Source: Alphaproteobacteria bacterium | Lineage (GTDB): Bacteria; Pseudomonadota; Alphaproteobacteria; CALKHQ01 | Assembly: GCA_041396705.1 (NCBI GenBank) | Contig: JAWKYB010000031.1 | Coordinates: forward strand, 1-15,108 | Reading direction: 5' to 3' | DNA: 15,108 nucleotides | Part shown: positions 6,969-14,800 of the stretch, piece by piece | Numbering within the stretch: position 1 is the first letter of the stretch | Layout of the letters: every line of letters begins with the position of its first letter | Program-made: the position numbers and the translations under genes | Notes under the pieces: generated by a model | The model's input: the letters and a program-made list of their open reading frames with translations, nothing else | Databases searched by the model: none | What the model was told of the DNA's origin: nothing

Positions 6969-7478
6969 GTGCGATTCGTTCTACCGGCCGTGCTCGCGGC
7001 CCTCGCGGCATTGGCGGCCGGCCGGGCCAGCGCCCAGGACCCTGCCTTCCTCACCCTCGGCGGCGGCTACTACGACGTCGTCCGCGCCGAGAACCAGGCG
7101 GCCGACTTCCGCATCGAATACCGGTCCGACTACGAGCTGTGGATCGCCAAGCCCTGGGCCGGCATCGAGGCAACCAGCGACGGCGCGGTCTACATCGCCG
7201 GCGGGCTGCTGACCGACATCTATTTCGGCAACCGGATCGTGGTGACGCCGCAGGCCGGCCTCGGCTACTACATGAACGGCGACGGCTTCGACCTGGGCTA
7301 TCCGCTGGAGTTCCGCACCGGCGTCGAGATCGGCTATCGCTTCGACAACCGGTCGCGCCTCGCGCTCGGGTTCAGCCACATCTCCAATGCCGACCTGGGC
7401 GAGCGCAACCCCGGCACCGAGATCGTCACCCTGACCTACTCCATCCCGATCGGTCGCCTGTTCGGCAACGAGGAATAA
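6969..7478 (+). CDS. Acyloxyacyl hydrolase / lipid A 3-O-deacylase (PagL-like)
   Basis: A 169-residue outer-membrane beta-barrel protein. Residues 1-22 are a signal peptide (Ala/Leu core, cleavage after ASA, mature protein from Gln23). The rest alternates polar and apolar residues as in an eight-stranded barrel and ends in a strand, TYSIPIGRLF. The catalytic triad of PagL is clear in FSHISNADLGERNPGTE: His137, Ser139 and Glu151, with the same His-x-Ser and 12-residue Ser-to-Glu spacing as PagL. The family removes the 3-position acyl chain of lipid A in the outer leaflet, changing surface charge and immune recognition. GTG 6969 follows a strong Shine-Dalgarno and a good promoter at 6912-6939, so it is probably its own transcription unit. 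It converges on the glycosyltransferase gene with 9 bp between stops; no terminator hairpin is evident there. Confidence 0.87.
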   Translation: MRFVLPAVLAALAALAAGRASAQDPAFLTLGGGYYDVVRAENQAADFRIEYRSDYELWIAKPWAGIEATSDGAVYIAGGLLTDIYFGNRIVVTPQAGLGYYMNGDGFDLGYPLEFRTGVEIGYRFDNRSRLALGFSHISNADLGERNPGTEIVTLTYSIPIGRLFGNEE

Positions 7479-7487
7479 CGCCCGGCC

Positions 7488-8711
7488 TCAGGCGACCGCC
7501 TCGATCGCGAGCGGCTCCAGCCCCTCCATCAGCGGCTCGAACGGCCGGCCGGCGACGATGTCGGCGTAGACGCTTTCGAGCCGCGCGCCGATCCGGTCCC
7601 AGGTGAACCGCCGGCCGACCGACAGACGCGCCGCCGCGCTCATCGCCAAGCGCCGCTCCGGGTTCGCCATCGCCTCGTCGATCATGTCGGCGAAGGCAGG
7701 GATCTCGGGCGGGCCGACCAGGCCGGCGCCGTCGGCGACGACCTCGCGCCAGATATTGACGCGGTCGGAGATCAGCACCGGCAGGCCGCAGGCCATCGCC
7801 TCGACCACCGAAATGCCGAAATTCTCCGAAAAGCTCGGCAGAATGAACAATTCCGCGTCGGTGAGCGCCTCAATGGCATGCTCTCCGTCGAGCATCCCTG
7901 TGAACACGCAACGATCGGCGATGCCATGCTGCTCCACCCACTCGCGTGCCTTCGCCGCCATGCCGTGGTCCGGGCCGGCGATGACCAGGGCGAGGTCGTA
8001 CCCGCGGCGCACCGCCTCGGCGAAGGCCGGGATCAGTACGTCGAGGCCCTTCTTGAAGTTGAGCCGACCGTAGAACAGCATGATCGGTCGGTCGCCAAGC
8101 TCTGGATGGCGGCGGCGGAACCGCCCCGTCGGCGGCAGATCGGCGAAGCGGTCGAGGTCGACGCCGAGCGGGGCGACGAAACCGGGGCGGCCCGGGATGT
8201 AAGGCGCGGCCAGCTCCATCTCCTCCTGGGTGGTGAAGTGGAAGGCCGCAGCGTTGCGATTCACGCGATCTTGAAAGATTGTCTCTACGATCCGCTTACG
8301 CCAGCGCTTGCGCCGCCAGATATAGGGGTCGAGCGTGCCGTGCGGACGAATGATGTAGGGGACGCCAAGCCTGTGGCAGCCGTCCCCGGTCGCCCAACTG
8401 TGCGCCAGGTAGAGCGAATGCAGATGGACCAGGTCGACATCGCGGATCAGGCCCGGCAGGGCGCGGACCATCGCGGGCGAGAAGCCGCGCACCTGCACCG
8501 GCGGCGTATCGTAGTAGAAATAGGTCACCCCGTTGCGGTCCTGCGGCACGCCGCTGGTGGCGTCGACCAGCCGTCCCGCGCCGTCCCAGCGCGACGTGCA
8601 GATGCGCACGTCGTGGCCCAGCGAGGCCACCGCTTCCGCCATCCCGACGCAAGCCTGGCTCGGTCCGCCAAGCTCTCTTGCCAGCGACGAGATGACGTGG
8701 AGGATTCTCAT
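7488..8711 (-). CDS. GT4-family glycosyltransferase
   Basis: A 407-residue GT-B fold retaining glycosyltransferase. The N-terminal Rossmann half begins MRILHVISSLARELGGPSQA, with the glycine-rich acceptor-side loop, and includes VDLVHLHSLYLAHSWA and YIIRPHGTLDPY. The C-terminal donor-binding half has MLFYGRLNFKKGLDVLIPAF and SENFGISVVEAMACGLPV, in which E296 and E304 form the E-x7-E motif that holds the nucleotide sugar. The length is normal for GT4. The enzyme probably adds a sugar to a lipid-linked or exported polysaccharide at the cytoplasmic face of the inner membrane; donor and acceptor cannot be read from sequence. ATG 8711 is the only sensible start and gives the full N-terminal strand, but no Shine-Dalgarno precedes it. 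It is divergent from the GT2 gene, suggesting a shared glycan locus. Confidence 0.9.
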   Translation of the reverse strand: MRILHVISSLARELGGPSQACVGMAEAVASLGHDVRICTSRWDGAGRLVDATSGVPQDRNGVTYFYYDTPPVQVRGFSPAMVRALPGLIRDVDLVHLHSLYLAHSWATGDGCHRLGVPYIIRPHGTLDPYIWRRKRWRKRIVETIFQDRVNRNAAAFHFTTQEEMELAAPYIPGRPGFVAPLGVDLDRFADLPPTGRFRRRHPELGDRPIMLFYGRLNFKKGLDVLIPAFAEAVRRGYDLALVIAGPDHGMAAKAREWVEQHGIADRCVFTGMLDGEHAIEALTDAELFILPSFSENFGISVVEAMACGLPVLISDRVNIWREVVADGAGLVGPPEIPAFADMIDEAMANPERRLAMSAAARLSVGRRFTWDRIGARLESVYADIVAGRPFEPLMEGLEPLAIEAVA

Positions 8712-8720
8712 TGCCGATCT

Positions 8721-8726
8721 GTTATA
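8721..8726 (-). promoter_or_regulatory. Candidate -10 box of the GT4 gene
   Basis: On the minus strand, TATAAC ends 9 bp before the ATG at 8711. It lies in the AT-richest spot of the 103-bp divergent region, but no good -35 box is found 16-18 bp upstream. If used, the transcript would start within about 3 nt of the ATG. The same bases read TATACT on the plus strand (8723-8728), so they could also serve the GT2 gene. Confidence 0.3.
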
Positions 8727-8814
8727 CTCGCAATGGTGAAGGATTGGCGATGCGCCGACGCGCTAAGTCCGAATCCGGCCGGCGGCTTCAGGCCCTAGGG
8801 ATCCAGAGGCAGAC

Positions 8815-9882
8815 ATGGTAGCCCCACTGCTGTCGATCGTGATCGTGACCCGGAACCGCTGGGCGGAACTGGACCGGTGCTTGCATTCCATCGCCAGGCT
8901 AACCTACCCGAACTACGAGGTCGTCGTCATTGACAATGGCAGTAATGATGGCGTCCTGGACATGGTGGCCGCGAACCATCCATCGGTCAGGCTGTTCGAT
9001 GCCGGCCGCAACCACGGCTGCGGCTGCGGCCGCAATCTGGGCGCCCGCGTCGCCCAGGGCGAGATTCTCTGGTTCGTCGACGACGACGCCGAGGTGATCG
9101 TCGCCGACGCGGCGGAACGCCTTGTCGCCAAGCTGACGTCAAACGAGGAGATCGGCGCGATCGGGGGCGAGGCGCTGATCGACGAGGCCGGCCGCATCGT
9201 CGGCGTCAAGCAGCTCGACCTGCTGCTCAACGGCATGACCACGGGGCGCGACAATTTCGGCGTGGACGACGACAGTTGGCTCGACGCCGACCTGCTGGCC
9301 GGCTGCAACGTCATGGTGCGCACGGCGGACTTCAAGGCTTTCGGCGGTTTCGACCCGTCCTACCGGCATGGCTGGGAGGATACCGACTTCTCCGTGCGGC
9401 TGCGCCGGGCGGGACGCCGCCTGCTGATCGCCGGCTTCGCGCCGGTGCTGCACCATTTCTCGGGCGTGGAACGCGTCAGCAGCCTGAAGGTGCCGGCGCA
9501 GAGCCGCGCCTATTTCGTCGCCAAGACATCGGGCGTGCCGATGCTGGTGGCGATGCCGCTGCTGGACCTCGCCTATCTGCTCAACCCGATGCGCTGGGGC
9601 CGGATCCTGCACAAGGCGCGGCGTATCGATTTCGGCGCCAAGGGCCGGATCGTCAGGCCCAGCGGCCCGATCGGGCGGATCGGCTGGCGCCAGCTGCGCG
9701 GCGCGCTGCGCGTGGCGCTGAACTATGCCGGCACCATCGGCAGCGCCTATGTCTATGGCTGGCCGTCGATGGCCCGCGGCATCGCCGCGCGCCGGCACGC
9801 CCGCAACGGCTGGCAGGAGGCCGACCCGGCCGTGGTCACCCAGTATTTCCACCACCTTCGCCCCCCCGCCGCAGCGGAGTAG
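8815..9882 (+). CDS. GT2-family glycosyltransferase
   Basis: A 355-residue GT-A fold inverting glycosyltransferase. LLSIVIVTRNRWAELDRCL (residues 4-22) and YEVVVIDNGSNDG form the nucleotide-binding N-terminus. FVDDDAE (D89-D91) is the DxD-type metal and donor site. GGFDPSYRHGWEDTDFSVRL contains the E188-D189 catalytic-base region typical of rhamnosyl/galactosyl-like GT2 enzymes. The C-terminal 100 residues (VPMLVAMPLLDLAYLL onward) are partly hydrophobic and basic and may touch the membrane. It probably transfers a sugar in surface polysaccharide or lipid glycan synthesis; the specificity is unknown. ATG 8815 follows AGAGG at 8805-8809. The alkaline-phosphatase-superfamily gene starts 2 bp after its stop, so the two are almost certainly co-translated. 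A Cys-rich motif, NHGCGCGRNLG, replaces the usual N.G...A.N segment. Confidence 0.9.
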   Translation: MVAPLLSIVIVTRNRWAELDRCLHSIARLTYPNYEVVVIDNGSNDGVLDMVAANHPSVRLFDAGRNHGCGCGRNLGARVAQGEILWFVDDDAEVIVADAAERLVAKLTSNEEIGAIGGEALIDEAGRIVGVKQLDLLLNGMTTGRDNFGVDDDSWLDADLLAGCNVMVRTADFKAFGGFDPSYRHGWEDTDFSVRLRRAGRRLLIAGFAPVLHHFSGVERVSSLKVPAQSRAYFVAKTSGVPMLVAMPLLDLAYLLNPMRWGRILHKARRIDFGAKGRIVRPSGPIGRIGWRQLRGALRVALNYAGTIGSAYVYGWPSMARGIAARRHARNGWQEADPAVVTQYFHHLRPPAAAE

Positions 9883-9884
9883 CC

Positions 9885-11576
9885 ATGTCCGGTTCCGTTT
9901 CGCGCAGCAGCCGCCCCGGCAGCAAGGCCGGGCGGCCGCCCGTCATCGCCATCGGCCTCGATTCCGGCGACATCGACCTGTGCACCCGCTGGATGGCGGA
10001 CGGACGGATGCCGAATCTCGCCCGCCTGCGCGACCGCGGCCGCACGCTGCTGCTGCAGAACGCGCCGACCAACATGGCCGAGACCAGCTGGACCAACTTC
10101 GCCGCCGGCGCGCCGCCGGAGGACACCGGCTACTGGTCGCAGCTGCGCCTGCAGGCCGGCAGCTACCGCATGGCCGAGGTCGGCAGCTATCCGTTCGAGG
10201 AATATCCGCCGTTCTATGCCTTGGGCCCCGATTTCCGGGTCGCGACCATCGACATCCCGCAGACCCGCCTGCGCGGCGACATCAACGGCGTGCAGCTGCT
10301 CGCCTACGGCGCCCACTCGGCCTATGCCAAGCCGTCGTCGGTGCCGTCCGAACTGCTGGCGCAGGTGACCGAGCGCTACGGCCCGCACCCGACGTTCGAC
10401 CGCGACAAGGCGCGGATGTGGCGCAAGGGCTCGATGGCGAAGCTGGCCGAGGGCCTGAAGCAGGGTAGCGCGCGGCGCGCGGCGATCTGTGCCGATATGC
10501 TGCGCGAGCAGCCGTGGGACCTGTTCCTGGTGGTCTTTTCCGAGACCCACTCCGGCGGCCACTACCTGATGCACCTCGGCTCGCCGGAGCATCCGCTGCA
10601 TGCCACTTTCGGCAGCCTGTTCGGCGGGGCCGACCCGCTGGCCGAGGTGGCGACCGCTGTCGACGACGGCATCGGCCGGATCGTGGCGGCGGCGCCGGAC
10701 GACGCGACCTTCGTCGTGTTCTCGCCCGAGGGCATGGTGCCCAACAACACCGACGTCGGCTCGATGCTGTTCCTGCCGGAACTGCTCTACCGCTGGAACT
10801 TCCCGGGCAAGATGGCGATCCGGGGCGCGCCGCACGGCGACAACCGCCCGCCGGAGCCGCCGATCACCCACCCCTACAGCTTCGGCTGGGCCCGCAAGGT
10901 CTGGACCCTGAAGCACGATCCCAATCCGCTGCGCCGCACGCTGCGCCGGCTGCTGCCGGTGGAGTTCGGCCGGATCATGGAGCGGGTGCTCGGCACGCCG
11001 GAAGGCGTCGGCTTCATCAACGACTACGACCCCTGGTTCCAGCCCGGCATGTGGTACAGCGACCATTGGCCGAAGATGAAGGCCTTCGCCCTGCCGTCCT
11101 ATTCTGACGGCTATGTGCGCATCAACCTGAAGGGCCGCGAGCCCAACGGCATCGTCGAGCCGCGCGACTATGACCGCGTATGCGACGAACTGGCCGGCGA
11201 GATCATGGCCCTGCGCGATTCGCGCACCGGCGAGGCCGTAGTGCTGGACGTGGTCCGCACCGGCGCCGACAGCCGGGCGCCGAAGGCCTCGGACGCGGAC
11301 CTGGTGGTCAAGTGGACCCCGAAACCGGCCGACTGCGTGACCACGGGCTCGTTCGGCCGGATCGGGCCGGTGCCGCTGTCGCGCTCCGGCGGCCACAACT
11401 CCATCGGATTTGCGATCGCCGCCGGGCCGGCGATCGACGCCCGCGGCATCGCCGACCACGGCCGGCTGATCGACCTCGCCCCGACCATGCTCGACCTGCT
11501 CGGGGCGCCGATACCGGCACGCCTGCCCGGCCGTTCGCTGGTCGGGACGCCGCAGTCGCTGCAGGCGGCGGAATAG
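9885..11576 (+). CDS. Alkaline phosphatase superfamily (type I phosphodiesterase-like) protein
   Basis: A 563-residue protein of the alkaline phosphatase / phosphodiesterase-nucleotide pyrophosphatase superfamily. GLDSGD (D26) supplies the first metal ligand, and AETSWTNFAAGAPPEDTG (T67 or S68) is in the position of the nucleophile. SETHSGGH (E220, H222, H226) lies at the second metal site. GGHNSIGFAIAAGPAI (H504) and the closing DLAPTMLDLLGAPIPARLPG are the classic C-terminal metal site and superfamily tail. The family hydrolyses phosphate mono- or diesters, or sulfates. The usual DHG or xHGM motif reads SPEGM here (280-284), with Glu in place of the His ligand. No signal peptide or membrane segment is seen, so a cytoplasmic location is likely. 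It is tightly coupled to the GT2 gene (2-bp gap), pointing to glycan or phospholipid-linked substrates. Confidence 0.8.
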   Translation: MSGSVSRSSRPGSKAGRPPVIAIGLDSGDIDLCTRWMADGRMPNLARLRDRGRTLLLQNAPTNMAETSWTNFAAGAPPEDTGYWSQLRLQAGSYRMAEVGSYPFEEYPPFYALGPDFRVATIDIPQTRLRGDINGVQLLAYGAHSAYAKPSSVPSELLAQVTERYGPHPTFDRDKARMWRKGSMAKLAEGLKQGSARRAAICADMLREQPWDLFLVVFSETHSGGHYLMHLGSPEHPLHATFGSLFGGADPLAEVATAVDDGIGRIVAAAPDDATFVVFSPEGMVPNNTDVGSMLFLPELLYRWNFPGKMAIRGAPHGDNRPPEPPITHPYSFGWARKVWTLKHDPNPLRRTLRRLLPVEFGRIMERVLGTPEGVGFINDYDPWFQPGMWYSDHWPKMKAFALPSYSDGYVRINLKGREPNGIVEPRDYDRVCDELAGEIMALRDSRTGEAVVLDVVRTGADSRAPKASDADLVVKWTPKPADCVTTGSFGRIGPVPLSRSGGHNSIGFAIAAGPAIDARGIADHGRLIDLAPTMLDLLGAPIPARLPGRSLVGTPQSLQAAE

Positions 11577-11587
11577 CGCCCGTCGCC

Positions 11588-11591
11588 GGAG
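11588..11591 (+). promoter_or_regulatory. Ribosome binding site for a probable CTG start
   Basis: GGAG lies 7 bp upstream of CTG 11599, at standard spacing. In this frame no ATG, GTG or TTG occurs before the hydrophobic segment begins, so the site is the main support for the start. Confidence 0.4.
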
Positions 11592-11598
11592 CGCGCCC

Positions 11599-11805
11599 CT
11601 GGTTCCGACCATCATCGGCATCGCGGCCGCCGCGCTGATCGCCGCCTTCGCCCTGTGGCGGGACAACCGGCCCTATGTGCCCGGTCGGGCCTGGCGCGTG
11701 CCCTATCGCGCGATCGGCTTCGTCGCCATCGTCGCCGCCTTCGTGCTGGCCGCGCATCTGATCAGCCTGCTGACCGGCCATCCCTTCGTCGGCCGGATGG
11801 GCTGA
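11599..11805 (+). CDS. Small two-helix membrane protein (probable CTG start)
   Basis: A 68-residue protein read from CTG 11599 to TGA 11803-11805. It has a membrane segment at about residues 3-19 (PTIIGIAAAALIAAFAL), a short polar loop (WRDNRPYVPGRAWRVPYR) and a second segment at about 40-58 (IGFVAIVAAFVLAAHLISLL), ending TGHPFVGRMG. Two helices linked by a basic, Pro-containing loop, plus the distinctive tail AHLISLLTGHPF, look like a real, conserved-type small protein rather than chance. From memory, similar short proteins occur beside unrelated genes in other Alphaproteobacteria, but I cannot name a family or a function. The start follows the phosphatase stop by 22 bp, so it is probably the last gene of that operon. 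It converges on the large adhesin gene with 13 bp between stops. Confidence 0.6.
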   Translation: MVPTIIGIAAAALIAAFALWRDNRPYVPGRAWRVPYRAIGFVAIVAAFVLAAHLISLLTGHPFVGRMG

Positions 11806-11818
11806 ACCCGACAGCCGA

Positions 11819-14800
11819 TCAGCCGGGCTGGTCGAACCAGCCGATGCCGCCGAGATAGGTCGTGCTCATGAAGGCGCCGAGGAAATCGCCGGGCGCAGCC
11901 GGTCCGGCAGCGACGGGCTGGCCGCCGGCAGCCGGTTCCAGCTGGGTGGGATCGAAAGCGCATTCGATGCGCAGGCCCTGTACCGGCGCGGTGAAGTCGA
12001 CGCCGTCCTCGTCCTCCGGCTCGTCGGTCGCCGGGCACGCGTTGCCGCCTGCGGCCGGCGCCAGCCCGGCGAGGTCCTGGCCGGCAGAATCGCCGAGGTC
12101 GTAGGTCTGGCCGTAGGTGTCGGCGCCGTAGCCGAATTCTTCCGGCAGCCGGAAATAGACGTCGTCGCCCGGCGTCTGCAGGTTGCGGCCGACCACGGTC
12201 TCGTCCTGCGGCAGCAACAGGGCGGTGGCGTCGAAACCGACGGCTGCGCCGCCGCCGCCGCCCGGCGTCGGCGGCACGATGATCGTGCCGCCCTGGAAGG
12301 CGAACGGGCCCAGGCCGGTGGGCGCGACCAGCCCGTTGGGCCCGTTGATGTCGTCGGGCAGCACATAGAACGGATCGAACGACACGGTGCCGCCGCCGGC
12401 GATCAGCGCCGCCACGGCGGCAGGATCCGCGCTGCCCCACCAGTTGTAGAGCGCATCGACGGTGCCGCCGCCGTTCAGCAGGCCGACGCCGCCGTTGCCG
12501 ACGATGCTGTTGTTGCTGATCGCGGCGGCGGCCGGCGCGGTGAGCAGCGCGAAACCGTTGCCGCCATTCTGGTGCACGTAGTTCTCGCGTGCGTCCACGC
12601 TGCCGACACCGTCGGCGATCGACACGCCGTTGCCGCCGTTGAAGTTCAGGTGATTGTTGTGGACGCGCAGCAGCGCGACGCCGATGGCCTCGACGCCGTT
12701 GTCGCCGTTGCCGTCCGGCGCCGACGGTCCGTCGACCGATCCCGGCTGGGCGACGATGCCGCCGACCACGTTGGTGTCGACGTTGGCGCGGGACAGGCCG
12801 ACGACGGCGACGCCGTTGCCGGCATTGCCGGTCACCGCGTTGCGGGCGACGCGGGTCAGGCCGCCGTCGCCGACCACCACCACGCCGTCGCCGCCGTTGC
12901 CGGCGACCGTGTTGTCGAGCACCTGCGACACCGGGGCGTTCTCGATCACCACGCCGGCCAGGGTGTTGCCGACGATCTCGTTGGTATCGACCGTTATGCG
13001 CTGGGTGCTGGTGACCAGCACACCGTTCTCGGCGGCGGCGCCGACCTGGTTGCCGGTGATCCGCGCCGGGCCGGCCACCTGGTCGACCGCGATGCCGTCG
13101 TCGTTCCGCGTGCCCGTGACAACGTTGTCGGCGATCAGCAGCCGCGACTGCAGCAGGCTGACCTCGATCGCGTTGTCGTCGGCATTGTCGAGGATGTTGT
13201 CGCGCACGCGGACCGTGCCGACCACCTGGCTGATGTCGATCAGGTCGCGGTGGATCGTCGGGTCGTTGGCGGCATTGGAATTGGCGACGCTGTTGCCGGT
13301 GACCTGGACGATGGCGCCGCCGCCGACGATCTGGATGCCGTCGCCGTCGGTATCCGCGATGACGTTGTCGTCGACCCGGATCAGGCCCTCGACGTTGGCG
13401 ATATCCACGCCATCGCCGCCGATGTCGGTCAGCCGGTTGTCGATCACGCGCGCCGTGCCGCCGGCTCCGACCGAATCGATCTCCACCGCGCTGCCGCCGG
13501 TGTCGGTCATCGTGTTGTCGACGACGCTGACGTCGCCCAAGGCGGTGGCGACATTGACGCCGTCGCCGGCGATCGCGGTCAGGCTGTTGCCGCGGACGAC
13601 GAGCGGGCCGTCGATGCCGTCGATCTCCACGCCGTCGCCGGCAATGTCCTCGATCACGTTGTCGATGATCTGCAGCGACGGGCGCGCCGCGCTGCCGACG
13701 GCGTCCAGCTTGATGGCGTCACGGCCGGTCAACGCCAGGTGGTTGTCGCGGATGACCACGTCGTCGACGTTGGACAGGCGGATCGCCTCGCGGTCTGTAC
13801 CGGTGATGCCGGAATTGCGCACCTGCACGTTGCGGTAGGCACCGGCGCTCGACGTGACCACGCCGTATCCGCCGATGGTACCGGCCGACGGCCGGATGAA
13901 GTCGTTGTAGACGAACACGTTTTCCACCGGCGTCGCGCCGCCGGAGGTGTCCTGGATGCGGACAGCCGCGTTCAGATCGGCGTCGGCGACGATGTCGAAG
14001 CCGTCGATGCGCACGTCGCTGGCGGTCACGCGGATCGCCGCGCCTGTGCCGCCCGCGCCGGTCGCCGCGGCGAAGTCGAGGATCGTCTCGCCCGCACCGC
14101 CGGCCGTGCGGCCCGCCGTCGGCACCGTGGCCTGGGCGCCGAGCAGCGTCACCGCATGGTCGATCAGCAGCGGAGCGCTGCCATTGACGGCGTCGGACGG
14201 GTCGCCATAGGTGCCGGCGGCCACGCTGACGCGCGCGCCGTCGCCGCTGATCTCCAGCGCCTGCTGGATACCGCGCAGCGAGGTGCCGGCAACGTCGACC
14301 CGGGCAGGGTCGTTCCCCGGCAGGGCCGGCCCGCCGATCAGCGTGGCCAGCGCCGCGCCGGCCGCGGCGCCGCCGTCGACATTGCCGACGATGTCGGCGA
14401 ACAGCTGCACCCGCAGCGTGTCGAAGTACAGCGTGTTGCCCTGGGTGTCGACCGTCGTGCCGGCCTCGACCACGATCCGGCTGTCGGCCTGCAACACGAC
14501 GTCGCCGAGAGCCAGGTTGGCATTCAGGGTCGCGTCGTTGACCCTCTGGGTGTTGCCGGCGGTGCCATCGGCGGCGGCGGTCACGCGCAGCAGGTTGGGG
14601 TCGAGCAGCAGCAGGCCCGCGCGGCCTGCGGCTGCCGAACGGTCCGCCAGCCCGGTGAAGACAAGCTCCGCCCCCGAGACCTCGACCAGCCCGCCGTCGC
14701 CGCCGCCGGCACCGCCGCGCGCCGCGACGACGCCATGGAATGCGGTGCCGACGTCGGACCAGACGATCGCCATGCCGCCGTTGCCGCGATCCGTGGCACT

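Noticed and set aside
7479..7487. Possible bidirectional terminator between the convergent PagL-like and GT4 genes
   Set aside because: Only 9 bp separate the stops, and no stable hairpin with a T-run is visible around them.
12654..13838. 394-codon plus-strand open frame rich in Ser, Thr and Pro
   Set aside because: It is the antisense shadow of the beta-helix repeats; its low-complexity makeup mirrors the Gly/Asp/Asn/Val codons on the other strand.
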